Shown here piece by piece: positions 50,793-59,456 of a DNA stretch of 64,000 nucleotides. The position numbers and the translations under genes are program-made. Location: NCBI RefSeq assembly GCF_002025705.1, contig NZ_CP018846.1:5137501-5201500 (forward strand), given 5' to 3'. Below the pieces are notes generated by a model. It worked only from the letters and a program-made list of their open reading frames with translations. It was not told where the DNA came from and made no database searches. Source of the stretch: Pseudomonas putida (GTDB taxonomy: Bacteria; Pseudomonadota; Gammaproteobacteria; Pseudomonadales; Pseudomonadaceae). Within the stretch, counting starts at the first letter, position 1. Each line of letters starts with the position of its first letter.

Positions 50793-51428
50793 ATGCTGCC
50801 GCGCGCCGAACAGAAGCTACAGACCCGCCAGGCCCTGCTGGACGCCGCCTGCCAGCTCATGGAGAGCGGCCGTGGCTTTGGCAGCGTCAGCCTGCGCGAA
50901 GTGGCCAAGGCCGCAGGCATCGTGCCCACTGGCTTTTATCGGCACTTTTCAGACATGGACGCCCTGGGCCTGGCATTGGTGGCCGAAGTCGACGCCACAT
51001 TCCGCCAGACCATCCGCCTGGTGCGGCAAAACGAATTCGAACTCGGTGGCATCACCGATGCTTCCGTGCGGATCTTCCTCGACGTGGTCGCCGCCCACCG
51101 CGCCCAGTTCCTGTTCCTCGCCCGTGAGCAGTACGGCGGTTCGCACGCCGTGCGCCAGGCCATCGCCCGCCTGCGCCAGGACATCAGCGACGACCTGGCC
51201 ACGGACCTTGCGCGAATGAAGCGCTGGCAGCATCTGGACAACGCTGCGCTGGCGGTGATGGCCGACCTGGTGGTGAAGACCGTATTCGCCACCCTGCCGG
51301 AGCTGATCGACAGCCCCGAGCCGGGTTATCCACAGGTGCTGAGCGCTCGGGAAAAGATCACCCAGCAGTTGCGTTTCATCTTCGTCGGCGCGCGCCACTG
51401 GCAAGGGCTGGGCAACCCACAACCCTAG
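50793..51428 (+). CDS. desT: TetR-family regulator, DesT/FabR-like
   Basis: This 211-residue TetR-family protein has an N-terminal helix-turn-helix (SLREVAKAAGIVPTGFYRHF). The core is long and matches the Pseudomonas DesT/FabR group as I remember it (SDMDALGLALVAEVD, ASVRIFLDVVAAHRAQFLFLAREQYGG, VKTVFATLPELIDSPEPGYP, KITQQLRFIFVGARHWQGLG). DesT senses saturated versus unsaturated acyl-CoA and represses desaturase genes. Those target genes (desCB) are not next to it here. The ATG at 50793 is preferred over a GTG at 50760 that overlaps the upstream terminator region. Confidence 0.7.
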   Translation: MLPRAEQKLQTRQALLDAACQLMESGRGFGSVSLREVAKAAGIVPTGFYRHFSDMDALGLALVAEVDATFRQTIRLVRQNEFELGGITDASVRIFLDVVAAHRAQFLFLAREQYGGSHAVRQAIARLRQDISDDLATDLARMKRWQHLDNAALAVMADLVVKTVFATLPELIDSPEPGYPQVLSAREKITQQLRFIFVGARHWQGLGNPQP

Positions 51429-51471
51429 TTCTGCTACCATGGCGCCCTGCCCGAAAGCGACGAGCGCCAAC

Positions 51472-52569
51472 ATGCCCAACCCCCGCCCCACCCTGCCCGA
51501 ACTGGCCCGCTTCAACCAGCACTTCGCCGAACGCATCGTGCCGCTGTGGCAAGGTCCGGGCTGGAACGCCGATATGGCCCTGCCCTACGAGGCGCTGGAC
51601 GCCCAGCACCGTCCGTTGCCGGTGCAGCGCTACCGGGCCATGGCCTGTGCTCGTCAGCTTTACCTGTTCAGCTGCCGCATCGAACAACCGGGCGCGGCCG
51701 AGCGGGCGGCGGCGCTGTTCCGCTCGTTGCAGAAGCACTTCCACGATGCCGAGCATGGCGGCTGGTTCTACAGCATCGATGCCGAGGGCAAGCCGCTGGA
51801 CCGGCGCAAGGACCTCTACACCCACGCCTTCATCGTCTTTGCCTGCGCGCACTACTGGGGCAAGGTCGGCGAAGGCTTGGTGGAGGCCACCCTCAATGCC
51901 GCACTGGAAGTGGTAGACGAACAGTTCGCCCGGGATGATGGCTTGTATGAAGCCAGCCTCGGCGAAGACTGGGCCGACCTCGGCAGTGGCCCGCTGCAGA
52001 ACCCGCAAATGCACCTGGCCGAGGCCTTCCTGCAGGTGCTGGCAGTACGCGAGGACGAGCACGTGCAGCAATCGCTGCTCAAGCTTTGCGAATCGTTGCA
52101 GGCGCACTTCATCGAACCGCAGCATGGGCTGATGCTGGAAAAGCCACGGGGCGCTGTGGATAACTGGTTTGAACCAGGGCACCAGTTCGAATGGTTCTAC
52201 CTGCTGGAGACCTCGCCGCTGCTGCGGGGGATACCGCTGCATGCATCCATTGACCAGGCCTTCGGCTATGCCGAGCTATGCGGGGTGAACAATGCGGCAG
52301 TGTTGGCCACGCTCGATGTGGAAGGCAACGTGCTCGATGCGACTCAGCGGATCTGGGCACAGGCAGAATATCTGCGTGCGCTGGCGCTGCGCCCTGGCAA
52401 TGAGGCGAAGCTGCTGGTGCAGTTGAAGGCGATGGAACAGCAGTTCCTGCATGCAGGTGGCTGGTATGAGTGCCGGGATGGTGAAGGGGCGGTGAGCCGG
52501 CACGATATGCCTTCGACGACCCCCTATCACTTGGCAACCTGCCTGGAAGGCTTGCAGCGCCTGGCTTGA
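51472..52569 (+). CDS. AGE-family sugar isomerase/epimerase
   Basis: This 365-residue protein is an (alpha/alpha)6-barrel of the N-acylglucosamine 2-epimerase / mannose isomerase family. Segments such as RYRAMACARQLYLFSCRIEQ, GGWFYSIDAEGKPLDRRKDL, YTHAFIVFACAHYW, NPQMHLAEAFLQVL and WFEPGHQFEWFYLLE carry the conserved Arg, His and Glu residues of the active site. YihS-like and mannose isomerase members interconvert mannose, fructose and glucose; the substrate here is not determined. The ATG at 51472 is chosen; an earlier in-frame ATG at 51439 would be an alternative. Confidence 0.83.
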   Translation: MPNPRPTLPELARFNQHFAERIVPLWQGPGWNADMALPYEALDAQHRPLPVQRYRAMACARQLYLFSCRIEQPGAAERAAALFRSLQKHFHDAEHGGWFYSIDAEGKPLDRRKDLYTHAFIVFACAHYWGKVGEGLVEATLNAALEVVDEQFARDDGLYEASLGEDWADLGSGPLQNPQMHLAEAFLQVLAVREDEHVQQSLLKLCESLQAHFIEPQHGLMLEKPRGAVDNWFEPGHQFEWFYLLETSPLLRGIPLHASIDQAFGYAELCGVNNAAVLATLDVEGNVLDATQRIWAQAEYLRALALRPGNEAKLLVQLKAMEQQFLHAGGWYECRDGEGAVSRHDMPSTTPYHLATCLEGLQRLA

Positions 52570-52577
52570 GGCATTCC

Positions 52578-52621
52578 CTGTAGGAGCGGCCTTGCCGGCG
52601 CCCCGGCAAGGCCGCCCCTAC
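52578..52621. repeat. Compact REP-type palindrome
   Basis: TGTAGGAGCGGCCTTGCCGGCG and its inverted partner CGCCCCGGCAAGGCCGCCCCTA form one continuous hairpin between the convergent AGE and SDR genes. It likely stops transcription from both. Confidence 0.8.
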
Positions 52622-52626
52622 AATGC

Positions 52627-53394
52627 TCAGCCCTTGGCCGAACGGTCGATCGAGAACCCTGCCCAGTCCTGGCTCACTGGCATCAACTCAAGGCTGTTGA
52701 TGTTGATGTGGGCCGGCTGATTGAGGATCCAGAAGATGGTCTCGGCGATGTCTTGCGGCTGGATCGGCTCGGCGCCAGCGTAGGTGGCATCGTACTTGGC
52801 CTGGTCACCGCCGAAGCGCACCAGCGAGAACTCGCTCTCGCACAGCCCCGGCTCGATGTTGCTCACCCGCACCCCGGTGCCGCGCAGGTCGCAGCGCAAG
52901 CTCAGCGAGAACTGGCCGACAAACGCCTTGGTCCCGCCATACACGTTGCTACCCGGGTACGGATAATTGCCCGCCACCGAACCAACGTTGAGGATCGAGG
53001 CGCCACGGCCGTGGGCGATCAGGCGCGGCAGCAGCAAGCGAGTGGTGTACATCAGCCCCTTGATGTTGGTGTCGACCATGGTTTCCCAGTCGTCCAGGCT
53101 GCAGTTCTGCGCCGCATCCACACCCAGCGCCAAGCCGGCATTGTTGACCAGGCCACGAATTTTTTCGAAGCCTGCCGGCAGGTTGGCGATGGCCTGCTCC
53201 ATGGCCTTGCGGTCACGCACGTCGAGTACCAGGCCGTGTACTTCGGTCTTGGCCGACAGTTCGGCGCACAGGGCATCCAGGCGGTCCTTGCGACGACCGG
53301 TGAGCACCAGTTTCCAGCCAGCTTCGGCGAAGCGCCGGGCAGTGGCCTCGCCAAAACCGGAAGTCGCGCCAGTGATGAATACGGTGGACGTCAT
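52627..53394 (-). CDS. Short-chain dehydrogenase, YdfG-like
   Basis: This 255-residue SDR has the cofactor loop TGATSGFGEATARRFAEAGW with TGRRKDRL selecting NADP. The structural motif is NNAG (GLVNNAGLALG), and the active site is Ser with YGGTK (Tyr and Lys in VYGGTKAFVGQF). The pattern LGVDAAQNCSLDDWETMVDT and IEPGLCESEFSLVRFGGDQA resembles YdfG, which oxidises 3-hydroxy acids such as L-allo-threonine and serine. The ATG at 53394 starts at the Rossmann fold. The gene is transcribed alone. Confidence 0.9.
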   Translation of the reverse strand: MTSTVFITGATSGFGEATARRFAEAGWKLVLTGRRKDRLDALCAELSAKTEVHGLVLDVRDRKAMEQAIANLPAGFEKIRGLVNNAGLALGVDAAQNCSLDDWETMVDTNIKGLMYTTRLLLPRLIAHGRGASILNVGSVAGNYPYPGSNVYGGTKAFVGQFSLSLRCDLRGTGVRVSNIEPGLCESEFSLVRFGGDQAKYDATYAGAEPIQPQDIAETIFWILNQPAHININSLELMPVSQDWAGFSIDRSAKG

Positions 53395-54085
53395 GCTCTG
53401 TTCCTCGCGGTAGGTTGTCATCGGCAGGTTTGCAGCATGCCCGCGCCGGGCGCCGGCAGCAAGCCGTTCAGGTCGCTGTTCATTTTTTGTTCATATGCGC
53501 CAAACCCTTGCGGCAGAGGGCTCGGCGCCATCTATGCGCATGTTATCCACAAGGCTTTCCCCACAGATTGGGGGCAACTTGTCCACTGCGCGGAACCCTT
53601 TCAGCGAGTTGCGGTCGGTGGATATCTTCGCGGTGATGGCGCAACGCTTTCAAGCATGCTGGCTACAGCGGTCTGTCCAAGGCTTTCCCACAGATTTATC
53701 CACAGGTATTGATGCACTTTCGGCGAGGCGTGGCCTGCGCAGAAAATGCCTGTGGAATCATCCACAAAGGGCAACTGATCAAATTATGACCAGACCCTTG
53801 CAGGCCTTGGAAATAAAGGGATGGAGCGAGGTGCCACCATGTTTTCCACAGGCGGTTCCACATTAATGGTGGAAAAGATTCAGCCTGTGGAAACAAGGGC
53901 TTGCGAGGGGATCGTAGAGTGGCTCGAGAAAGATACGCGACAAGTTGTCCACATCGTGAACGGGGTAGCTTTGCAGCCCTTTCCGACTGCTCCGGCGCCC
54001 CGGCAAGGCCGCCCCTACAGGGGATCGCGCAATTCTGTAGGAGCGGCCTTGTGCCGCGAGGCCGCAAAGCGGCCCCAGAATCGAC
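53395..54085. other. Gene-free region with a cluster of DnaA-box-like sites
   Basis: About 690 bp without a convincing gene; open frames here have improbable composition. It contains two perfect DnaA boxes TTATCCACA (53543-53551, 53696-53704) and three with one mismatch: TCATCCACA (53758-53766), TTTTCCACA (53842-53850) and TTGTCCACA (53945-53953). All five are on the plus strand. Several two-mismatch sites lie among them (53557, 53579, 53684, and one inverted at 53886). An AT-rich patch lies near 53778-53788. A REP element fills the end, 53968-54076. Confidence 0.75.
53968..54076. repeat. REP-type palindromes upstream of livF
   Basis: A partial unit (GCTTTGCAGCCC, then CGGCGCCCCGGCAAGGCC and GCCCCTACAG) precedes a fuller inverted unit (CTGTAGGAGCGGCCTTGTGC, then GGCCGCAAAGCGGCCCC). 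It ends nine bases before the livF stop codon and may serve as the operon terminator. Confidence 0.75.
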
Positions 54086-54802
54086 TCAGTGCCCGCCCAA
54101 GTACGCGTTCCTCACCTCTTCGTTGACCAACAACTCCTGCCCCGTCCCGCTCATGCGGATCTGCCCGTTGACCATCACATACGCCCGGTCCGACAACTTC
54201 AGTGCATGGTTGGCATTTTGCTCCACCAGGAAGATGGTCATGCCGGTCTTGGCCAGTTCACGCAGGGTCGCAAAGATCTGCTTGACCACGATCGGCGCCA
54301 GCCCCAGCGATGGCTCGTCCAGCAGCAACAACTTCGGCCGGCTCATCAGCGCACGGGCAATGGCCAGCATCTGCTGCTCGCCACCGGACATGGTCATGGC
54401 CCGCTGGTTGCGGCGCTCCTTCAAACGCGGGAACAGTTCGAACATGCGCTGCATGTCTTCAGCGGCGTATTTGTCGCCGATGGGGATAGTCCCCATCATC
54501 AGGTTCTCCTCGACGGTCATGTCGGGGAACACCCGGCGCCCTTCCGGCGACTGGGCGATGCCGTTGGAGGCGATGTAGTGCGACGATTTGCGGGTGATGT
54601 CGGTGCCACGGTAGACGATATGCCCCGACGCCGCCCGCGGCTGGCCGAAGATCGACATCAGCAGGGTCGACTTGCCGGCGCCGTTGGCACCGATCAGGCT
54701 CACCGTCTCACCCTCGTTGATGTGCATCGAAACCTTTTTCAGCGCCTGGATCGGCCCGTAGAACACATCCAGGTCCTTCAGTTCGAGAATGGGTGCACTC
54801 AT
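54086..54802 (-). CDS. livF: Branched-chain amino acid ABC transporter, ATP-binding protein LivF
   Basis: This 238-residue ATPase has Walker A GANGAGKST, the ABC signature MSGGEQQMLAIARALMSRPK and Walker B LLLLDEPSLGLAPIV. It is the second ATPase of the high-affinity branched-chain amino acid importer (BraG in Pseudomonas). It is the last gene of livHMGF and overlaps livG by four bases (ATGA). Confidence 0.95.
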   Translation of the reverse strand: MSAPILELKDLDVFYGPIQALKKVSMHINEGETVSLIGANGAGKSTLLMSIFGQPRAASGHIVYRGTDITRKSSHYIASNGIAQSPEGRRVFPDMTVEENLMMGTIPIGDKYAAEDMQRMFELFPRLKERRNQRAMTMSGGEQQMLAIARALMSRPKLLLLDEPSLGLAPIVVKQIFATLRELAKTGMTIFLVEQNANHALKLSDRAYVMVNGQIRMSGTGQELLVNEEVRNAYLGGH

Positions 54803-55674
54803 ACCAGTTCCTCTTCGTCGGCACCCAGGTAGGCGGCGATCACCGTCGGGTTGTGGCGGATTTCCTGCGGCGCGCCTTCGGCGATCACGTTGCCGTGGTC
54901 AAGCACGACAATGTGGTCGGAAATGCTCATGACCATGCCCATGTCGTGTTCGATCAGCACCACGGTGATGTCGTGCTCGTCGCGCAGCACGCGGATCATG
55001 CCGCTCAGGGCTTCGGTTTCCTGCGGGTTGAGGCCGGCAGCCGGTTCGTCCAGGCAGATGATCTTCGGCCGGGTGCACATGGCCCGGGCGATTTCCAGGC
55101 GGCGCTGCTGGCCATACGACAGCTCACCGGCCAGGCGGTTGGCGCAGTCGACCAGGTCGACCACCTCCAGCCAGTAGAACGCGTGGTCCAGGGCATCGCT
55201 CTCGGCCTTGCGGTAGGCCTTGGTGTTGAGCACCCCGGCCAGCAGGTTGCGGTTGACCCACATGTGCTGAGCCACCAGCAGGTTTTCCACCACCGACATT
55301 TCCTTGAACAGGCGAATGTTCTGGAAGGTTCGCGCCAGGCCTGCGCGGTTGACCAGGTGGGTGCCGCCGAACATCTTGTAGTACAGGCGGTTGGCAAAGC
55401 GCGCCGGGGACACGAAATCCGTCGCCTGGAAGCGCTCGCCGAGCAGCTGGATGACATTGGTGTGGCTGCCGCGCACGTTCAGCTCGATGCGCCCGCCGCT
55501 GGCCTTGTAGAAGCCGGTCAGGCAGTTGAACACGGTGGTCTTGCCGGCACCGTTGGGACCGATCAGGGCGAAGATCTGGTTGCGTTTGACCTTCAGGCTG
55601 ACGTCGCTGAGCGCCTTGATGCCGCCGAACTGCATCATCAGGTTGTCGACCGAGAGAATGATTTCGTCGCTCAT
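54799..55674 (-). CDS. livG: Branched-chain amino acid ABC transporter, ATP-binding protein LivG
   Basis: This 291-residue ATPase has Walker A GPNGAGKTT, the ABC signature LSYGQQRRLEIARAMCTRPK and Walker B IICLDEPAAGLNPQE. It contains the long insertion typical of LivG/BraF (TDFVSPARFANRLYYKMFGG). It pairs with LivF to power the importer. It overlaps livF and livM by four bases each. Confidence 0.95.
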   Translation of the reverse strand: MSDEIILSVDNLMMQFGGIKALSDVSLKVKRNQIFALIGPNGAGKTTVFNCLTGFYKASGGRIELNVRGSHTNVIQLLGERFQATDFVSPARFANRLYYKMFGGTHLVNRAGLARTFQNIRLFKEMSVVENLLVAQHMWVNRNLLAGVLNTKAYRKAESDALDHAFYWLEVVDLVDCANRLAGELSYGQQRRLEIARAMCTRPKIICLDEPAAGLNPQETEALSGMIRVLRDEHDITVVLIEHDMGMVMSISDHIVVLDHGNVIAEGAPQEIRHNPTVIAAYLGADEEELV

Positions 55675-56978
55675 GGCGCCACTCCTTTACGCGGGGTCAC
55701 ACCGGTACGGCTGATGCGGATCAGCCCACGCGGTCGCCAGATCATCATCAGCACCATCAGCACGCCGAACAGCAGCACGCGGTACTCCGAGAAGCTGCGC
55801 AGCAGCTCCGGCGCCACGGTCAGCACGAACGCCGCGATCACCACGCCGACGGTCGAGCCCATGCCGCCGAGCACGACGATGGCGAGGATCAGCGCAGACT
55901 CGAAGAAGGTGAACGACGACGGGTTGACGAAGCCCTGGTAGGTGGCGAAGAACACCCCTGCCAGGCCCGCGGTGGAAGCACCCAGGGTGAAGGCCGAGAG
56001 TTTGACCAGCACGTGGTTCAGGCCCATCGAGCGGCAGGCGATCTCGTCTTCGCGCAGTGCTTCCCAGGCCCGGCCTACAGGCATGCGGGTGAGCCGGTGC
56101 TTGATGTACAGCACCGCCAGCACGACCATGAACAGCACGGCGTAGATGAACACGAACTTGAGGTTGGCGTTGTAGTCGATGCCGAGGAACTCGTGGATCG
56201 GCACCCCGCCGTCCTTGGCCCTGCGGCCGAACTCCAGGCCAAAGAAGGTCGGCGACGGCGCCGGCATGCCGTTCGGGCCGCCGGTGAAGGACAGCCAGTT
56301 GTTCAGCACCAGGCGGATGATTTCGCCGAAGCCCAGGGTCACGATCGCCAGGTAGTCACCGTGCATCCGCAACACCGGGAAGCCGAGTATGCACCCCGCC
56401 AGCGCGGCGGCAATGGCCGCCAGCGGCAGCACGCTCCAGAAGCCCAGGCCGAGGTACTGGTAACCCAGTGCCAGGCCGTAGGCACCGATGGCGTAGAACG
56501 CCACGTAACCCAGGTCGAGCAGCCCGGCCAGGCCGACCACGATGTTCAGGCCCAGGCCCAGCAGCACGTAAATCAAGCCGAGGATGACCACGGTCAGCAG
56601 GTACTTGTTGGCGAACACCGGGAACACGATGGCGATCACGATCAGCGCCGGAATGATGTAGCGCAGCCGCGACTTGTAGTTCGGGGCATTGACGTGCACC
56701 CCCGAACCGCCGCTGTCGAAGCCTTCGAGCATGCGCCGCCCGGGGCCGGTCTGCACGTACAGGCTGAGCAGGAAGCGCCCGAGCATCACCCCGCCGACCA
56801 GCCACGCCACCCGGCGCGGTTCGGCGTTGAAGGTGTAGCCGTCGAGCACCACGCCGACGATCGGGCCAAAGACGATGAGCGCCAGCAGGCCGGCGACGAT
56901 GGTCTCGAGCAGGCTGCGTTTGATATCGAAACCTTTGGTTTCAGAGGCAGAGGCAATTTTGGCAATCGACATGTTCAC
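55671..56978 (-). CDS. livM: Branched-chain amino acid ABC transporter, permease LivM
   Basis: This 435-residue permease has about ten to eleven membrane helices. It contains the LivM signature VVGLAGLLDLGYVAFYAIGA and the loop GRAWEALREDEIACRSMGLN, followed by TAGLAGVFFATYQGFVNPSS-like sequence and VVLGGMGSTVGVVIAAFVL. The N-terminus is extended relative to the minimal permease. The start is a GTG at 56978, which overlaps the livH stop as GTGA, or an ATG two codons later. Confidence 0.93.
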   Translation of the reverse strand: MNMSIAKIASASETKGFDIKRSLLETIVAGLLALIVFGPIVGVVLDGYTFNAEPRRVAWLVGGVMLGRFLLSLYVQTGPGRRMLEGFDSGGSGVHVNAPNYKSRLRYIIPALIVIAIVFPVFANKYLLTVVILGLIYVLLGLGLNIVVGLAGLLDLGYVAFYAIGAYGLALGYQYLGLGFWSVLPLAAIAAALAGCILGFPVLRMHGDYLAIVTLGFGEIIRLVLNNWLSFTGGPNGMPAPSPTFFGLEFGRRAKDGGVPIHEFLGIDYNANLKFVFIYAVLFMVVLAVLYIKHRLTRMPVGRAWEALREDEIACRSMGLNHVLVKLSAFTLGASTAGLAGVFFATYQGFVNPSSFTFFESALILAIVVLGGMGSTVGVVIAAFVLTVAPELLRSFSEYRVLLFGVLMVLMMIWRPRGLIRISRTGVTPRKGVAP

Positions 56979-57889
56979 ACCTTAGCCACGAGCGGGCGAC
57001 CCAGCAGGCCTTGTGGGCGGAAGATAAGGATCATCACCAGCAGCGAGAAGCTGAACACGTCCTTGTAGTCGGAGTTGATCAGGCCAGAGAACAGCGACTC
57101 GGAAATACCCAGGATGATCCCGCCGAGCATGGCCCCGGGCAGCGAGCCGATGCCGCCCAGTACCGCGGCAGTGAACGCCTTGATACCGATGATGAAGCCG
57201 GCGTAGAAGTCGAAAGTGCCGTAGTTCAGGGTGATCAGCACGCCGGCCAGGGCGGCCATCACCGCACCGATGACGAACACGTAGGAAATCACCCGGTCGG
57301 TGTTGATCCCGAGGATCGAGGCCATCTTGCGGTCTTGCTGAGTGGCGCGGCACATGCGGCCGAGCTTGGTGTACTTGATCACGTAGGTGAGCAGGCCCAT
57401 GCCGACGAACGCCGCCACCAGGATGAAGATCTTGGTGTAGGTCAGTTGCACGAAGCCGGTGCCGACTTCGATGCGCATGGCGCCTTCGAGCAGGGTTGGC
57501 ACGCCTTGCTGGCGGGCGCCCTGGCTGATCTGTGCGTAGTTCTGCAAGATCAGCGAAATGCCGATGGCACTGATCAGCGGTGCCAGGCGGGTGGAGTTAC
57601 GCAGGGGTTTGTAGGCGATGCGCTCGATGGTGAAGCCATACACACCCGTGACGACGATGGTGAACAACAGCGTGCCCAGCATCAGCAGGGGGAACGACTC
57701 GATACCGAAGTAAGCCAGCAATGCCAGGCTGATCGCCGCGAGGTAAGCGGAGATCATGTACACCTCGCCGTGCGCGAAGTTGATCATGCCGATGATGCCA
57801 TAGACCATTGTGTAGCCGATGGCGATCAGGCCATAGACCGACCCGAGGGTCAGGCCGTTGACCAGTTGCTGCAGGAAAATACCATCCAT
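56975..57889 (-). CDS. livH: Branched-chain amino acid ABC transporter, permease LivH
   Basis: This 304-residue permease has about eight membrane helices. It begins MDGIFLQQLVNGLTLGSVYG and has the signature YTMVYGIIGMINFAHGEVYM and the loop GRMCRATQQDRKMASILGIN. KAFTAAVLGGIGSLPGAMLG lies near the end. It forms the channel with LivM. It is 154 bp downstream of livK, with a hairpin between them. Confidence 0.95.
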   Translation of the reverse strand: MDGIFLQQLVNGLTLGSVYGLIAIGYTMVYGIIGMINFAHGEVYMISAYLAAISLALLAYFGIESFPLLMLGTLLFTIVVTGVYGFTIERIAYKPLRNSTRLAPLISAIGISLILQNYAQISQGARQQGVPTLLEGAMRIEVGTGFVQLTYTKIFILVAAFVGMGLLTYVIKYTKLGRMCRATQQDRKMASILGINTDRVISYVFVIGAVMAALAGVLITLNYGTFDFYAGFIIGIKAFTAAVLGGIGSLPGAMLGGIILGISESLFSGLINSDYKDVFSFSLLVMILIFRPQGLLGRPLVAKV

Positions 57890-58008
57890 AACGCAATCTC
57901 ACCTGAGCGAGACTGCACGAGCGCTGACTACGACAAGCCACGGATGAAGCGGCCCTAGCAATGCAGAACCGTGCACGTCTCCGAATAAGGACAGGTACCG
58001 CAGGGGCA

Positions 58009-58033
58009 ATGGCCCGGACGGGCGTCCGGGCCA
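58009..58033 (-). terminator. Hairpin between livK and livH
   Basis: TGGCCCGGAC-GGGC-GTCCGGGCCA (plus-strand reading) is a perfect 10-bp stem starting about 10 bases after the livK stop in its reading direction. It probably reduces read-through or protects the livK message so that the binding protein is made in excess. Confidence 0.75.
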
Positions 58034-58043
58034 GGTGCCGTTA

Positions 58044-59180
58044 TTATTTTTGTTTTTCCAGCTGGTGGTACTTGCCGTCCTTGTCCCACTGGTAGACCAC
58101 GTAGTCGGAGACTTTCAGGTCGCCCTTGCTGTCCCACTCCTTCTTGCCCATGACGGTTTCGACCGGGTTGGCCTTGAGCCACTTGGCGGCGTCTTCGCCC
58201 TTGTTCGACTTGGCGCCGTTGAAGCCGGCGGCCAGGGCCTGAACCGAGGCGTAGGCATACAGGGTGTAGCCTTCCGGCTCGGTACCAGCCTTGCGGAACT
58301 CCTCGACCACTGCCTTGCTTTCCGGCAGCAGGCGCGGGTCGGCGCCGAAGGTCATGTACACGCCATCGACGTACTGCGCGCCGCCGGCGGTGGACACCAG
58401 TTCGTCGGTGACGATGCCGTCATCGGACATGAACTTGACGTCCTTCAGGCCCTGCTCGCGAAGCTGGCGCACCAGCGGGCCGGCTTCTGGGTGCAAGCCA
58501 CCGAAGTAGACCACGTCAGCTCCAGCGGCACGGATCTTGGTAACCACGGCGCTGAAGTCCTTCTCGCCACGGGTCAGGCCTTCGTACAGCACCGGCTTGA
58601 CGCCACGCTTCTCCAGCTGCGCCTTGGTGGCATCGGCCAGGCCTTGGCCGTAGGTGTCCTTGTCGTGCAGCACCGCGACCTTCTTGCCCTTGAGCACGTC
58701 GACGATGTAGTTGCCGGCAACGATGCCTTGCTGGTCGTCACGGCCGCACATGCGGAACATGGCGGAAAGGCCACGCTCGGTGACCTGCGGGTTGGTAGAG
58801 CCCGGGGTAATGGCGATCACACCGGCTTCGTCATAGACCTCGGAAGCGGGGATGGTGTTGGAGGAGCAGAAGTGACCGACCACGCCGATCACCTTGTCCT
58901 GGTCTACCAGGCGGTTGGCCACGGCCACGGCCTGTTTCGGCTCGCAGGCATCGTCGCCTTTCACCAGGACGATCTTCTCGCCATTCACGCCACCGGCGGC
59001 GTTGATCTTGTCGGCCGCTGCCTGCGCACCTTTCATGTACTGCTCGCCAAACGCTGCGTTAGCCCCGGTCATGGGGCCCGCGACGCCGATCTTGACGTCG
59101 GCCTGAACATACGAAGAAACACCCAGTGCCGTAGCTACGGCCAGAGCCAGGAAACCTTTCTTGTAAAACGTCTGCGACAT
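58044..59180 (-). CDS. livK: Branched-chain amino acid ABC transporter, substrate-binding protein
   Basis: This 378-residue periplasmic binding protein (BraC in Pseudomonas) has a signal peptide (MSQTFYKKGFLALAVATALG to VQA-D). The LivJ/LivK fold is evident: VKIGVAGPMTGANAAFGEQY, AAADKINAAGGVNGEKIVLV, GVVGHFCSSNTIPASEVYDE and TYGQGLADATKAQLEKRGVK. Two cysteines in the N-lobe (DDACEPKQA, HFCSSN) are conserved. It is first in the operon and is followed by livHMGF. A sigma-54 promoter motif lies about 60 bp upstream. Confidence 0.94.
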   Translation of the reverse strand: MSQTFYKKGFLALAVATALGVSSYVQADVKIGVAGPMTGANAAFGEQYMKGAQAAADKINAAGGVNGEKIVLVKGDDACEPKQAVAVANRLVDQDKVIGVVGHFCSSNTIPASEVYDEAGVIAITPGSTNPQVTERGLSAMFRMCGRDDQQGIVAGNYIVDVLKGKKVAVLHDKDTYGQGLADATKAQLEKRGVKPVLYEGLTRGEKDFSAVVTKIRAAGADVVYFGGLHPEAGPLVRQLREQGLKDVKFMSDDGIVTDELVSTAGGAQYVDGVYMTFGADPRLLPESKAVVEEFRKAGTEPEGYTLYAYASVQALAAGFNGAKSNKGEDAAKWLKANPVETVMGKKEWDSKGDLKVSDYVVYQWDKDGKYHQLEKQK

Positions 59181-59240
59181 GAGGTGGTGCTCCTAGAGTT
59201 TTTTTTGGTTGGCACTACAACTTCTCAGCCCTGTGCTCAG

Positions 59241-59256
59241 AGCAAGGGCCGTGCCA
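59241..59256 (-). promoter_or_regulatory. Sigma-54 (RpoN) promoter of livK
   Basis: On the minus strand TGGCACGGCCCTTGCT matches the RpoN consensus TGGCACG-N4-TTGCW at every conserved base, with GG and GC 10 bases apart. Predicted start near 59230 would give a leader of about 50 bases. Confidence 0.85.
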
Positions 59257-59456
59257 TCGGTTTTGTCTTCCGGGAAAACACACTGTGAAGGTCGCCACCA
59301 GGCGACCGACGGCCTTTTCTTTATTGAGCGTGCAACCGTCTGCCACGCGGCAGGCGCCACCACACGTACAGACAAGGAGCAACCGTCGAGTGCCATCATT
59401 GCAACCCTGGCAAGTGTTTACGTGCAACCGCCCTGTAACAGTGGACGTCACCGAAG

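Noticed and set aside
53495..53866. A 123-codon open frame within the DnaA-box gap
   Set aside because: Its composition is not protein-like, it has no good ribosome-binding site and it runs straight through the DnaA boxes.
53543..53953. The DnaA-box cluster as the chromosomal origin oriC
   Set aside because: Neither dnaA, dnaN, rpmH nor gidA lies nearby, and there is no clear long AT-rich unwinding region. A secondary DnaA-binding locus is more likely.
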